In this document: positions 11,593-21,918 of the stretch, piece by piece | Numbering within the stretch: the stretch's first letter is position 1 | Layout: each line of letters begins with the position of its first letter | Assembly (NCBI RefSeq): GCF_945277285.1 | Contig: NZ_CALYPR010000001.1 | Coordinates: 248,001 to 312,000, forward strand | Direction of reading: 5' to 3' | DNA: 64,000 bases | From: an uncultured Bartonella sp. | Lineage (GTDB): Bacteria; Pseudomonadota; Alphaproteobacteria; Rhizobiales; Rhizobiaceae | Position numbers and translations under genes: made by a program | The notes under the pieces: generated by a model | Seen by the model: the letters and a program-made list of their open reading frames with translations, nothing else | What the model was told of the DNA's origin: nothing | The model's database searches: none

Positions 11593-13002
11593 TTATAGCA
11601 TTTTACCAGGGTTCATAATGTTTTTCGGGTCGAATACCTGTTTGATCGAATGCATTAACGAAAGCGCAACCGGTGATTTGAAAGCTACCAGTTCTTTACG
11701 CTTTAATTGACCAATACCATGTTCAGCAGAAAATGAACCATGATAATTCATTACAAGTGTATGGATCCGGTGATTCATTTCTTCCCAGAGGGCTAGATAA
11801 GCACCCTTATCGGCGCCTACAGGTTGGGAAACATTATAATGCAAATTTCCATCGCCCATATGACCAAAACAGACGATGCGGGCACCCGGCGCAATTGCTT
11901 CAATAATTTTTGCCGCTTCGCTAATAAAATCGGGAATAGAAGCGATAGGCACCGAAATATCGTGTTTGATCGAACCTCCCTCGATTTTTTGTGCGGGCGA
12001 CATATCTTCGCGAAGCTGCCAAAACTGTTTTTGCTGGCTGAGTGACTGGGCAATAGAGGCGTCTTCGATAATTTCTTGTTGCAGGGCTTCGCCCAAAATA
12101 TCTTCCATTATATTTGTTGCTTCGCCATCACTGTGGGAAGAAGAAAGATCAATCAGCACATACCACTCATGCTGATTTTCAAGGGGTGCGCGCGCATCCT
12201 TGACATAGTTTAATGTCATCTCCATTCCGACTTTTGCCATGAGTTCAAAACCGGTCAACATTGATCCCGCTTTTTTTTGTGCCAGAAGCAAAAGTTGCAG
12301 AGCTTTTTCAGGACTTTTAAGCCCAGCATAGGCAACCGATTTACCCTGTGGTTTTGGAAAAAGTTTCATAACAGCCGCGGTAATAATACCCAGTGTCCCT
12401 TCCGCCCCGATAAAAAGATCTTTCAAATCATAGCCGCTATTGTCTTTTTTTACATAGCGCAAATCATCAAGAATGCGCCCATCAGGCAACACCACCTCAA
12501 GTCCTAAACAGAGCTCGCGCGAATTTCCATAGGCAAGGACACCTGTACCACCAGCATTTGACGAAAGATTGCCGCCAATCTGGCAAGTCCCTTCTGAGCC
12601 AAGTGATAGCGGAAAAAATCGTCCTTTTTCATCAACTTTTTCCTGCAAAGTGTGGAGAACAACGCCTGCTTCGACCAAAGCGAGATTGCCTTCAATATCA
12701 ATTGAGCGGATGCGATTTAGACGTTCCAGTGAAACAATAATACCTGTTGCCGTTTCATCCGGCTGTTGTGCTCCCACCAGACCGGTATTGCCACCTTGCG
12801 GAACAATCGGGGTTGCTGTCGCATCAGCAAGTTTCATAATCTGCGACACTTCTTGTGTCGAAGATGGCCTTAGAACAAGCGGTGTGCTTCCGTGATAAAG
12901 ACCACGTTGTTCTATAAGATAGGGGGCAATCATATCCTGATCGACCAAAGCGTGATTGACACCGACAATGGTGATAAAACGTTCAATCAGTTTCTTGTCC
13001 AT
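11593..13002 (-). CDS. FAD-binding oxidoreductase (GlcD/D-2-hydroxyacid dehydrogenase type)
   Basis: PQGGNTGLVGAQQP FAD-PCMH motif, GEGTCQIGGNLSSNAGG, HMGDGNLHYN, SAEHGIGQLKR. Confidence 0.92.
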   Translation of the reverse strand: MDKKLIERFITIVGVNHALVDQDMIAPYLIEQRGLYHGSTPLVLRPSSTQEVSQIMKLADATATPIVPQGGNTGLVGAQQPDETATGIIVSLERLNRIRSIDIEGNLALVEAGVVLHTLQEKVDEKGRFFPLSLGSEGTCQIGGNLSSNAGGTGVLAYGNSRELCLGLEVVLPDGRILDDLRYVKKDNSGYDLKDLFIGAEGTLGIITAAVMKLFPKPQGKSVAYAGLKSPEKALQLLLLAQKKAGSMLTGFELMAKVGMEMTLNYVKDARAPLENQHEWYVLIDLSSSHSDGEATNIMEDILGEALQQEIIEDASIAQSLSQQKQFWQLREDMSPAQKIEGGSIKHDISVPIASIPDFISEAAKIIEAIAPGARIVCFGHMGDGNLHYNVSQPVGADKGAYLALWEEMNHRIHTLVMNYHGSFSAEHGIGQLKRKELVAFKSPVALSLMHSIKQVFDPKNIMNPGKML

Positions 13003-13007
13003 GACCG

Positions 13008-13967
13008 TTACTTTCTTGGCGCCGCTGCACGGTTGAGGCGATCATTGATGGCTTCCCCCAAACCGGAAAGCGGTATCGGTTCAACCGCTATACATGCAAC
13101 ATCTTTTCTATCAAGCTCTTTCAAATAATGAAAGAGATTGCTCGCAGCCTCTTGCAGATTGCCTTCCTCGCTCAGATTGAGAATCGCCATTGCACGATCT
13201 TTATGGTCGATTTGCTGTTTACCAAAGGCCAGAAGAGCTTCACCCTGTTTTACCTCTTTTGCATTCAGTCGGACGAACGCATTGGGTGCGTAATGCGATT
13301 TCAACATTCCCGGCGCTTCAATAGCGGCACGCTGGTCAACACGTTCGAGTTTTATGTTGGAAACTCTTTCAATCTCTTCAGCAGCTAGACCACCCGGGCG
13401 AAGAAGATAGATGTGATCTCTAGAAACTTTGATAATGGTTGATTCCACCCCTACCGGTGTCATACCGCCATCAACGATAAGCGGAATTTTATTACCGAAC
13501 ATATCAGCGACATCTTGCGCCGATGTGCTGCTTAACCGGCCTGAAATATTGGCGCTAGGAGCTGCAACAGGCCGCCCCAGCCTTTCGACAATTTCAGAAA
13601 ATATGCCGATGGGATTTCGAACTGCCAAAGTTTTCAAGCCTGCACTGGTGAGCGGATGGATGGCATTTCCTTCTTTCAATGGCAAAACAAATGTCAGCGG
13701 CCCGGGCCAGAAGGATTCCATGAGTTTCTTCGACAGTTCATCAATCTCGACAAAGCGAGCGGCCATATCCACACCACTCACATGGGCAATAAGTGGATTG
13801 AATTGCGGACGGCCTTTGGTAGCAAATATATTGGCAACAGCTTTGCCATTTGTCGCATCGGCTGCAAGTCCATAAACCGTTTCAGTCGGAAGTGCGACCA
13901 GTTCACCCCGATCAAGATAAGAAACCGCAAGTTCAATCGCTTCTTCTGACGAAGCAAGAATAGTCAT
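13008..13967 (-). CDS. L-threonylcarbamoyladenylate synthase
   Basis: [48 protein letters not shown]-like LLRPGG; SUA5 C-terminal domain. Confidence 0.93.
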   Translation of the reverse strand: MTILASSEEAIELAVSYLDRGELVALPTETVYGLAADATNGKAVANIFATKGRPQFNPLIAHVSGVDMAARFVEIDELSKKLMESFWPGPLTFVLPLKEGNAIHPLTSAGLKTLAVRNPIGIFSEIVERLGRPVAAPSANISGRLSSTSAQDVADMFGNKIPLIVDGGMTPVGVESTIIKVSRDHIYLLRPGGLAAEEIERVSNIKLERVDQRAAIEAPGMLKSHYAPNAFVRLNAKEVKQGEALLAFGKQQIDHKDRAMAILNLSEEGNLQEAASNLFHYLKELDRKDVACIAVEPIPLSGLGEAINDRLNRAAAPRK

Positions 13968-14635
13968 TCCAATGATCCTTTGAAACGCCCTTTTATGGGA
14001 GCAAAACTAAAACGGTGCAATCTTTCCACCGGCCCCACAGTTTCGATTACTGAACGATGAAAAAAAGTTCCATAGCCCACATGTTTTTCAAAACCATAAG
14101 CGGGGTAAGCCTGTCCCACCTTTTCCATTAAACGGTCGCGTGTGACTTTGGCAACAATAGACGCAGCAGAAATAGACAATGAGCGCCCATCCCCTTTTAT
14201 CAATGCCTCTGCCGGCAATGCCATATTTGGCGGGATATCACGTCCGTCAACCAGAACATAATCAGCCTTGACAAAAAGCCCCATGACGGCACGTCGCATA
14301 GCTTCGAGGGCTGCTTTGCGAATGTCGGTTCTATCAATTGTTGTCGCCGAAAGACTGCAAATGGAAACGGCCAAAGCTGTCTCTAAAATGATTTCATAGA
14401 GTTTGTCGCGCTTTTTGGCTGAAAGCTTCTTGGAATCGTTAAGCCCCGAAGGAATATTGTTGCGATCAAGAATAACGGCTGCTGTGACAACCGGCCCTGC
14501 CAATGGCCCTCGCCCGACTTCATCAACTCCGGCAATATGCCGGAATCTTTTACCCAATAAACGTTCCTCTAAAGAAAAGTCAGGTTCCTTCGGCAGATCA
14601 AACAAAAGCGGACAATCGGTGTTTTTATCAGACAT
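13964..14635 (-). CDS. rnhB: Ribonuclease HII (start may be 14635 or 14686)
   Basis: [37 protein letters not shown]. Confidence 0.95.
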   Translation of the reverse strand: MSDKNTDCPLLFDLPKEPDFSLEERLLGKRFRHIAGVDEVGRGPLAGPVVTAAVILDRNNIPSGLNDSKKLSAKKRDKLYEIILETALAVSICSLSATTIDRTDIRKAALEAMRRAVMGLFVKADYVLVDGRDIPPNMALPAEALIKGDGRSLSISAASIVAKVTRDRLMEKVGQAYPAYGFEKHVGYGTFFHRSVIETVGPVERLHRFSFAPIKGRFKGSLE

Positions 14636-14712
14636 GAATGATGTTTTCGCACTCCCCCAGTTTTTACGCAAGACCGTCTGTTTCATAACTTTGCTTGGCC
14701 ATTCGAGTAGCT

Positions 14713-15912
14713 CTAATTTTTCTTGTCAAAAAGGAATGTTAATTGTTTTACCAACGCTAATGGTACTTTAAAAAGTTCGGTATCAAGCTTTTGGTGGCGT
14801 TCATGCAATTGCAATCTTTGCCGCGCCAAACGGAAACGGTCGGCAACAAGTTTGGCAAACGGTCCCTCACCCGACATACGCGTTTTCCAGTTGGCATCAT
14901 AATCTTTGCCGCCACGCATATCACGAACAAGCTGCATCACACGCCGGTAACGATCGGGATATTCGCGCAACAACCAGTCTTTAAATAAAGGAGCAACCTC
15001 ATAAGGTAGCCGCAACATAACGTAGCCCGCGTCAACCGCACCGGCATTTTTGGCTTTTGCCAATATATTTTCAATTTCATGATCGTTAAGCCCGGGAATA
15101 ACAGGGGCCATCATAATACTCACTGGCACCCCTTTTTCCGATAATTTTTTCATTGCCCATAATCGACGTTCAGGCGTCGAAGCTCTTGGTTCCATTGTGC
15201 GGGCGAGTTTTCTATCCAAAGTCGTGATTGACAAGGCGACACGAACGAGCTTCCGTTCAGCCATAGTTGCCAGAATATTGCCATCTCGCACAATCAGAGC
15301 CGATTTTGTTGTGATACATACCGGATGATTGGCTTTATCGAGCACCTCAAGCACCTGCCGCATAATCTGCCACTTTTTCTCGATCGGCTGATAAGGGTCG
15401 GTATTGGTTCCGATTGCAATTGGCCGAACCTTATAGCCGGGTCTAGACAATTCCCTTTCTAGAAGTTTTGCCGCATCCGGTTTGGCAAAAAGCCGCGTTT
15501 CAAAGTCAACACCGGCCGACATTCCCATATAACTATGACTTGGCCGCGCAAAACAATAGATACAGCCATGTTCGCACCCGCGATAAGGATTGATTGAACG
15601 ATCAAAAAAAATATCCGGCGAGTCATTATGAGTAATAATGCTGCGGGCTTTTTCTACTTCTACCGCAGTGGAAAGTGGAGAGATTTGATCGTCCAACTCC
15701 CAACCATCATCAAAATACTCGTCCGATTGGATTTCAAACCGGCCAGCAGGGTTAAGCGCAGCTCCCCGACCCCGAACTTTATTCTCATTTAAACGCAACA
15801 TCGTCTGGTCAATCAAAGCACTTGCACCGCTTGCTGAAAACGTGTCAAAAGCCATGTGGTCGGCTTTTGCCATCATTTTCACTAATTGCTGATTGATTCC
15901 TGTTTTTCCCAT
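14713..15912 (-). CDS. PA0069-type radical SAM protein
   Basis: [25 protein letters not shown] cluster-binding CxxxCxx[12 protein letters not shown]. Confidence 0.92.
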   Translation of the reverse strand: MGKTGINQQLVKMMAKADHMAFDTFSASGASALIDQTMLRLNENKVRGRGAALNPAGRFEIQSDEYFDDGWELDDQISPLSTAVEVEKARSIITHNDSPDIFFDRSINPYRGCEHGCIYCFARPSHSYMGMSAGVDFETRLFAKPDAAKLLERELSRPGYKVRPIAIGTNTDPYQPIEKKWQIMRQVLEVLDKANHPVCITTKSALIVRDGNILATMAERKLVRVALSITTLDRKLARTMEPRASTPERRLWAMKKLSEKGVPVSIMMAPVIPGLNDHEIENILAKAKNAGAVDAGYVMLRLPYEVAPLFKDWLLREYPDRYRRVMQLVRDMRGGKDYDANWKTRMSGEGPFAKLVADRFRLARQRLQLHERHQKLDTELFKVPLALVKQLTFLFDKKN

Positions 15913-15997
15913 AGGCTTCGTCTATCATTCAAAATCGAACAAAACAAGAACATATTTTGTCGTTCTTTTGACAAAATATTCGTCTAACTAGGATAAT

Positions 15998-16504
15998 ATG
16001 ATTAGTGTCATTATCCATTGTAACGAAGACATAGACCCTCTTGCCGACACGCTCGCAATGCTGGTAAGCGGTGCCGTTTTTGGCTTGATTAACGAAGTTA
16101 TTCTTTGGTCGGACGATCACAGCAATGTTTTGAAGACAATTGCCGATGATACCGGCTGCCATTATCTTCCCCATAGTCATCTTTGTGCTGCAATCGCCAG
16201 TGCAAAAAGCAATTGGCTGCTTTTTCTGAGCCCCGGGTCACGTTTGCTCGACCAGTGGCGTGAAATTTTAAGCCGTTATGTAAAAATAGAAACAAAACCC
16301 GCTTCATTCAGACCTGTCAGGGACAAAAAATTTTGGCTACCTCCGGCATTTTTCAGCCGGCATCATTTTGCCGATAACGGCTTGCTTATCAGGACACAAC
16401 AAATCAACAAGACCGATTTAAGAAATGAAAAGGATCTGGTCAATTTACGTAATATAAGACCTGTCATTCTTCCTATCCAAATTATCACAAAGAATATGCG
16501 ATAG
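15998..16504 (+). CDS. Glycosyltransferase family 2-like short protein
   Basis: MISVIIHCNEDIDPLADTLAMLVSGAVFGLINEVILWSDDHSN...NWLLFLSPGSRLLDQW GT-A-like N-terminal fold. Confidence 0.65.
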   Translation: MISVIIHCNEDIDPLADTLAMLVSGAVFGLINEVILWSDDHSNVLKTIADDTGCHYLPHSHLCAAIASAKSNWLLFLSPGSRLLDQWREILSRYVKIETKPASFRPVRDKKFWLPPAFFSRHHFADNGLLIRTQQINKTDLRNEKDLVNLRNIRPVILPIQIITKNMR

Positions 16505-16837
16505 ATTCAAGGAAAAGTTTAAGAGAAATAAATATCTTGTTTTACTTCGAATGGCCTTTTGTCACCCAACAAGAAACAATCAAACAAAAGAAAATAAAAA
16601 CCGATTTTAAATTAAACAATAGACTTTTGTCATCTCTCAAAATTACATTTAATTGTCATCGAATTTTCTATAATTTTACCGACATTGATAAGAGTTTTAA
16701 CAGTCAATGAACGAAAATGCCGGCATTTTTCTGGGTGAAACTATAAAACTTCGTCAGACTTTATGTAAATTGCGGCTGCTATTTTAGCTTTTTCACCCAA
16801 GTTTAATTTAACAGCCGCAAAATTTTTGTATTTTAAC

Positions 16838-16880
16838 AAAATCGGATGCTGTGGGCATTGATTGCCCAACATTCGATTTT
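16838..16880. terminator. Strong intergenic hairpin downstream of moaB-like gene
   Basis: aaaatcggatg...tgggca / tgccca...cattcgatttt: 11-bp outer stem (one G.T) plus 6-bp inner stem, flanked by T/A runs. Confidence 0.6.
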
Positions 16881-16914
16881 CACTAAAGACGGTTTGTGAT
16901 TGACTTTCGTCAGA

Positions 16915-17445
16915 TCAACGTTCAGTCAAACGTGGCATTAACATAACAAGATTATGCGGCCGTTGGCGGCTATCAAGCTCACCTTTCAGAATATTATCCC
17001 AAGCGTCCTTACATGCGCCGGTCGAGCCCGGCAGACAAAAAACAAATGTTCCATTGATAAGACCAGCTGTGGCGCGCGACTGGATGGTTACCATGCCAAT
17101 TGTTTCATAGGAAATCTTGTGGAACATAGCTGAAAAACCATCCATGCGTTTGTCAAACAGTGGCTCTACCGCTTCCGGCGTTACATCGCGTCCGGTAAAA
17201 CCGGTACCGCCGGTGGTAATGATGATCTCGATTTTTGGATCTGCTGCCCAATCAATAATTTTTTTACGAATTTCAACAAGTTCGTCACGGACAATATCAC
17301 GCTTTGCTAATTGGTGACCGGCTGATTTGATGCGCTCTTCCAAAATGTCGCCCGAGCGGTCGTCTGACGGATTTCTTGTATCCGACACAGATAGAACAGC
17401 AATATTGAGCGATTCCATTTTTGCGTTTTCATCAATATGACTCAT
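16915..17445 (-). CDS. moaB: Molybdenum cofactor biosynthesis protein B
   Basis: IEIIITTGGTGFTGRDVTPEAVEPLFDKRMDGF, FCLPGSTGACKDAWD. Confidence 0.92.
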   Translation of the reverse strand: MSHIDENAKMESLNIAVLSVSDTRNPSDDRSGDILEERIKSAGHQLAKRDIVRDELVEIRKKIIDWAADPKIEIIITTGGTGFTGRDVTPEAVEPLFDKRMDGFSAMFHKISYETIGMVTIQSRATAGLINGTFVFCLPGSTGACKDAWDNILKGELDSRQRPHNLVMLMPRLTER

Positions 17446-18368
17446 GATTTTTCAAGCCTTCCTGACTGTTTTTGTATTCCATTCGTAGTTTCAACTGCCT
17501 TGACAAACCAATGCGGCTTTTGCGCCGCAATTTTGATGGCAGCTTCTTTTGCCACTATCATATTTTCGTAAATTCCAAAACATGTTGCACCCGATCCCGA
17601 CATGCGGGCAAGCAAAGCACCCGAATTTCTTAATACCGCAAGTACTTCATCAAGTTCGGGAACGAGGCGAAGAGCCGGATCATAAAGATCGTTATGAGTC
17701 TTTTCGAGCTCTTTCACAAGCAAATGTATGACATTTAATTTTGATAAATCAATGTCGAGACCAGCACTTTTTTTACGCCCCAAAAGCTTGAATATCTGTG
17801 CTGTGGAGATAGATTGCCCATGATTGACAAGAACCATAGGAAGGCAACAAACATGATCGAGCGGTTGCAGCTTTTCGCCAATACCGGAAACCCGAAGTGG
17901 TTTTTGGTTTCGTAAAGCTGACAAACACATAGGTACATCCGCACCTAATGATAAGGCAAGTCTGAACCATTTATCATCGTCAGCCTTGATAGCCCATTCG
18001 CGCTTTAACAGTTGGAAAACGCCGGCAGCATCACCTGAACCACCACCAACGCCGGAGGCAACTGGTAGTTTCTTTTCAAGTGTTAGTTCACACGGCTTTG
18101 ATTGAGAAAAAAAATTTTCACTTACAATATCCCGTGCCTGTTCGACAAGGTTGTCTGAAGCGCATGTTAGCCCCGCTCTTTGCGGGCCAAAAATGGAAAA
18201 TCTGTTTTCTTCAGACGCCCGATACTGAAGAACATCACCATCTAAACTGAAACAAACAAGACTATCAAGAAGATGATAACCATCTGAACGCTCGCCAATA
18301 ATGTGGAGCGCCAAATTGATTTTTATCGGTGTTATGACTGTTGCACAATAAGCAACCTTGGAAGGCAC
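17442..18368 (-). CDS. ispE: 4-diphosphocytidyl-2-C-methyl-D-erythritol kinase
   Basis: KINLALHIIGERSDGYHLLDSLVCF, LPVASGVGGGSGDAAGVFQLL, MSGSGATCFGIY. Confidence 0.94.
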   Translation of the reverse strand: MPSKVAYCATVITPIKINLALHIIGERSDGYHLLDSLVCFSLDGDVLQYRASEENRFSIFGPQRAGLTCASDNLVEQARDIVSENFFSQSKPCELTLEKKLPVASGVGGGSGDAAGVFQLLKREWAIKADDDKWFRLALSLGADVPMCLSALRNQKPLRVSGIGEKLQPLDHVCCLPMVLVNHGQSISTAQIFKLLGRKKSAGLDIDLSKLNVIHLLVKELEKTHNDLYDPALRLVPELDEVLAVLRNSGALLARMSGSGATCFGIYENMIVAKEAAIKIAAQKPHWFVKAVETTNGIQKQSGRLEKS

Positions 18369-18370
18369 GT

Positions 18371-18580
18371 TTAATCCCGCTCGACGAAATATTCACCGGT
18401 TTTCGGGTCTTTCACCAACGTACCATTCGCGCCCGTGCGACGCTCGTCTTGCGCGCGTTTAACACGCAAGGCAACTCGTTGCGATTCGCGTTTAAAAGCA
18501 CGATAGGCATAAAGCGCTGCAGCGCAAATCAGACCATAAATAACTAATCTCAACATATTCACCCTTAGCTCCCATTTCAT
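18371..18580 (-). CDS. Conserved small single-TM protein
   Basis: MLRLVIYGLICAAALYAYRAFKRESQRVALRVKRAQDERRTGANGTLVKDPKTGEYFVERD; likely start at internal ATG (18556). Confidence 0.65.
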   Translation of the reverse strand: MKWELRVNMLRLVIYGLICAAALYAYRAFKRESQRVALRVKRAQDERRTGANGTLVKDPKTGEYFVERD

Positions 18581-18654
18581 TATTTGATAATTTATGAGCG
18601 CAAATCAAGCCTTAACAGGATTATTTCCCTACGATTGACAAATATTTTGTTTTT

Positions 18655-19503
18655 TTAAAGCCCATAACGCTGCCACAAAGCCCGTTCTTCCACCGAATTT
18701 ATAATTCCGTCAACGGTGGCTGAAACAAAGCTGGCAGAAATTGCCGGACTCTTGCGCCCGAGCAAGCTCCTTGATGGAGAAATCAGACGCATCTTTGCCG
18801 TTTTGCCGAAACGTTGTTTTATAAGTGAACGTATGTCGGACAACTCATCAACCAACCCAAGTTCTTTTCCTTTTTTACCAGTCCAGAACATGCCGGTAAA
18901 AAGATTAGCATCATCGACAAGTTTGGAGCCTCGCCTTTCTTTGACGAGATTGATAAAAGTTTCATGAATTTCGAGTTGTAAGGCCTTTAAATGGTCGATA
19001 TCAGCCTTTTTTTCAGGCTGAAACGGATCTAGCGAAACCTTATTTTTGCCTGCTGTATAAACACGACGTTCAACACCGATTTTCTTTAAAAGTTCCGGAA
19101 AGCCGAACGAGGCAGAAACAACACCGATCGACCCGACAACAGACGAAGGATCAGCAAAAATTTCATCACCGGCACAGGCGATCATATAACCACCGGAAGC
19201 GGCCACGTCTTCGACAAACACCAGAACACGTTTATTCTTTTCCTCGGCAAGATCGCGGATACGCCGAAAAATCAGCCGCGATTGAACAGGTGAACCACCG
19301 GGCGAATTAATTGCAATAGCAACCGCAGGTGCTTCCTTGTCGGCAAAAGCCTTTTCCAGAGCATTGGCACATGAGCCGAGCGACAGGGTTTGACGCAATG
19401 GTGAAGAGGCATCCATAATCATCCCCTGCAAGCGGACAACCGGAATTTCAACGGCATTAGAGCGGAAACGACGAGGAATAAAACGCTTAAAAAATCCGGA
19501 CAA
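18655..19503 (-). CDS. S49 family peptidase (SppA-like)
   Basis: AINSPGGSPVQSRLIFRRIRDLA; DVAASGGYMIACAGDEIFADPSSVVGSIGV. Confidence 0.93.
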   Translation of the reverse strand: MSGFFKRFIPRRFRSNAVEIPVVRLQGMIMDASSPLRQTLSLGSCANALEKAFADKEAPAVAIAINSPGGSPVQSRLIFRRIRDLAEEKNKRVLVFVEDVAASGGYMIACAGDEIFADPSSVVGSIGVVSASFGFPELLKKIGVERRVYTAGKNKVSLDPFQPEKKADIDHLKALQLEIHETFINLVKERRGSKLVDDANLFTGMFWTGKKGKELGLVDELSDIRSLIKQRFGKTAKMRLISPSRSLLGRKSPAISASFVSATVDGIINSVEERALWQRYGL

Positions 19504-19597
19504 AGTTTAAACTCCTGACAAAAATAATCGGCATTTATGGTTCATAAAAAATGCACCATTGTCATTTAAGATGCAAACTGTAAAAAGCAAGAATTCG

Positions 19598-20392
19598 TTA
19601 AAATCTGTCCCAAATACTTTGCTTTCCATTATTAATTGCGTCAACAACAGCGGAAAACTGATGCAGATCAGTGTCATGGATATAAAGCGCAGGCATCAAT
19701 AAAACAGGCGCTTTGCTTGCCCGTTTTGCATGAATGAGAATACGTATCGCCGGACTATTTTTCCGCGAATGGACAGGAAAAAGCCTAATATCACCAAAAC
19801 GTCTATCGAGAGCTTTTAAAATTTCCCCCAATGATTGTGGCCGTGCAATCAAGCCGATAAAACCTGAAGGTTTTACAATAGCCGCAGCCGTACGAATCCA
19901 GTTTTCAAACATAAGCTCCGGCATCACGTGGGCCTCGGCTTTCAGCGCATCCGGCGTTTTGCGATCCGATGTGAAATTGAATGGTGGATTCATAATGGCA
20001 AAATCAAAACTATTATCATAAAGGCCTGATTCTTGCCGCTGTTTGCCGCGCAGAGTCACATCTGACTGAATGAGGTGCAAACGACTTGCAAGCGAAACAT
20101 TTTTTGAAAAAGTGATACTTTTTTTTGCAAAAGCAATCATTTCGGCCGAGCGTTCAACAAGAGTAACCTCAACCATTTTGCATCTTGCAGCGGTGGCTAG
20201 ACCCGCCGCACCGGCACCTGCACCAAGATCAACAACATGACCGCTGAAATCGCTCGGCACTAACCCAGCAAGCAGCATTGCATCCATGCCGGAACGATGC
20301 CCGCCACTTCGTGGCTGAATAAGATAAAATCCCCCGTGGTGGAACTCGTCTATTGTTTCATCACTAAAGTCGCTTTGAAATTTGCTATTCAT
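19598..20392 (-). CDS. tRNA1(Val) (adenine-N6)-methyltransferase-like (small methyltransferase domain)
   Basis: VVDLGAGAGAAGLATAARC and NPPF motif (FAIMNPPFNFTSDRKTPD). Confidence 0.87.
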   Translation of the reverse strand: MNSKFQSDFSDETIDEFHHGGFYLIQPRSGGHRSGMDAMLLAGLVPSDFSGHVVDLGAGAGAAGLATAARCKMVEVTLVERSAEMIAFAKKSITFSKNVSLASRLHLIQSDVTLRGKQRQESGLYDNSFDFAIMNPPFNFTSDRKTPDALKAEAHVMPELMFENWIRTAAAIVKPSGFIGLIARPQSLGEILKALDRRFGDIRLFPVHSRKNSPAIRILIHAKRASKAPVLLMPALYIHDTDLHQFSAVVDAINNGKQSIWDRF

Positions 20393-20624
20393 GATATAAT
20401 TCGTCAGCCAGACCAGCCTCTATCAAAATCTGTTTGGCTTCTTTACTTCTTTTCTTCTCAACAATCAGGCGACATTGAATTGCCCCAAGAGATCCTTCTA
20501 CGATACTGGTGTTTTGATCTGTCAACAAATAAAATATTCCAGCCGATTTCATCAGACTTTCGGCGAAAGAAAGTAAAACCATATCGTTGGTGCGCATGAG
20601 TTCAATCATAAGACTATATTGCAT
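20385..20624 (-). CDS. DUF2007 domain protein
   Basis: MIELMRTNDMVLLSFAESLMKSAGIFYLLTDQNTSIVEGSLGAIQCRLIVEKKRSKEAKQILIEAGL. Confidence 0.85.
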   Translation of the reverse strand: MQYSLMIELMRTNDMVLLSFAESLMKSAGIFYLLTDQNTSIVEGSLGAIQCRLIVEKKRSKEAKQILIEAGLADELYHE

Positions 20625-20724
20625 ATTTTATTCCACCGCGGCACCCGGTCGCAGGAGAAAATTGCATTTTTGCCAAAATATTTTTTGAAACCCACTATCT
20701 AAAATAATATCACGCTTGAGTTGA

Positions 20725-21798
20725 GTGGCCTGCTTCATTAAGGTACAGGCAAAATCACCGGATTTTTCAGGAGTATGGGCATTGGTTGCTGAAAATAAAA
20801 CAAGTCAAAAGGCCAACAATCAGGCATCTATTAAGCCGCTTATTGATCTTACAAAAAGCGATATGGAAAAGGTCAACCAGCTTATCATTGCCATGGCAGG
20901 TTCGGATGTGGAAATGATTCCCGAAGTTTCCAAACATCTGATTTCTTCCGGTGGCAAAAGATTGCGACCAATGGTGACTTTGGCCTCTGCAAGACTATTT
21001 GGTTATCAGGGCCTAGGTCATATCAAACTGGCAACTGCGGTCGAATTTATGCATACCGCGACCTTACTCCATGACGATGTTGTCGATGATAGCGACATGC
21101 GACGCGGAAAATCGACGGCAAGAATGATTTGGGGAAATGAAGCGAGCGTTCTTGTCGGCGATTTTCTCTTAGGTCAAGCTTTCAAGATGATGGTCGACGT
21201 CAATTCAATGGATGCACTCTCCGTTTTGGCTAATGCTGCAGCAATTATTGCCGAAGGTGAGGTTATGCAACTAGCTGCTGCAAAACACCTGACGACAACT
21301 GAAAACGAATATCTTAAAGTGATTAATGCGAAAACGGCTGCTTTATTTTCTGCTGCTGCAGAAGTTGGGCCGATTGTTGCCGGATGTGGCGAAAAAGAGC
21401 GCCAAGCACTTCGCCATTATGGAACATCACTCGGCCTTGCCTTCCAGCTGGTTGACGATGCACTTGATTACGATGGAAATTCCGAAAAACTAGGGAAAAA
21501 CACCGGCGACGATTTTCGTGAAGGGAAAATTACCATGCCGGTTATCTTGTCATATATCCGCGGTGATGAAAAAGAAAAACTATTCTGGAAACAATCCCTT
21601 GAAGAAGGGAAAAACGACGATGAGGCCCTCGCCCATGCGTTGCAACTAATGAAAAAACACCACAGCCTTGAAGATACGATTAAAATCGCCCGAAATCACG
21701 GGAAAGAAGCTTTGGATGCACTGAAAGATTTGCAACCGAGTGATGAAAAGGCAGCGCTTTGTGAAGTTATCGAATTTTGTATTTCTCGTGTAAATTGA
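20725..21798 (+). CDS. Polyprenyl (octaprenyl) diphosphate synthase; true start probably downstream of 20725
   Basis: GGKRLRPMVTLASARLFGYQG, LLHDDVVDDSDMRRG, LVDDALDYDG DDxxD motifs. Confidence 0.94.
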   Translation: MACFIKVQAKSPDFSGVWALVAENKTSQKANNQASIKPLIDLTKSDMEKVNQLIIAMAGSDVEMIPEVSKHLISSGGKRLRPMVTLASARLFGYQGLGHIKLATAVEFMHTATLLHDDVVDDSDMRRGKSTARMIWGNEASVLVGDFLLGQAFKMMVDVNSMDALSVLANAAAIIAEGEVMQLAAAKHLTTTENEYLKVINAKTAALFSAAAEVGPIVAGCGEKERQALRHYGTSLGLAFQLVDDALDYDGNSEKLGKNTGDDFREGKITMPVILSYIRGDEKEKLFWKQSLEEGKNDDEALAHALQLMKKHHSLEDTIKIARNHGKEALDALKDLQPSDEKAALCEVIEFCISRVN

Positions 21799-21918
21799 GC
21801 TTCTATAAAAACGTTTTCATAAAAATGACTGGAAACAGATGATATTTTTAAACAAATTGGCTGGAGACAGTCTATAAAGGCGGCCAACCTACTTTAAATT
21901 CGAAAGAGGATCTTTTCT

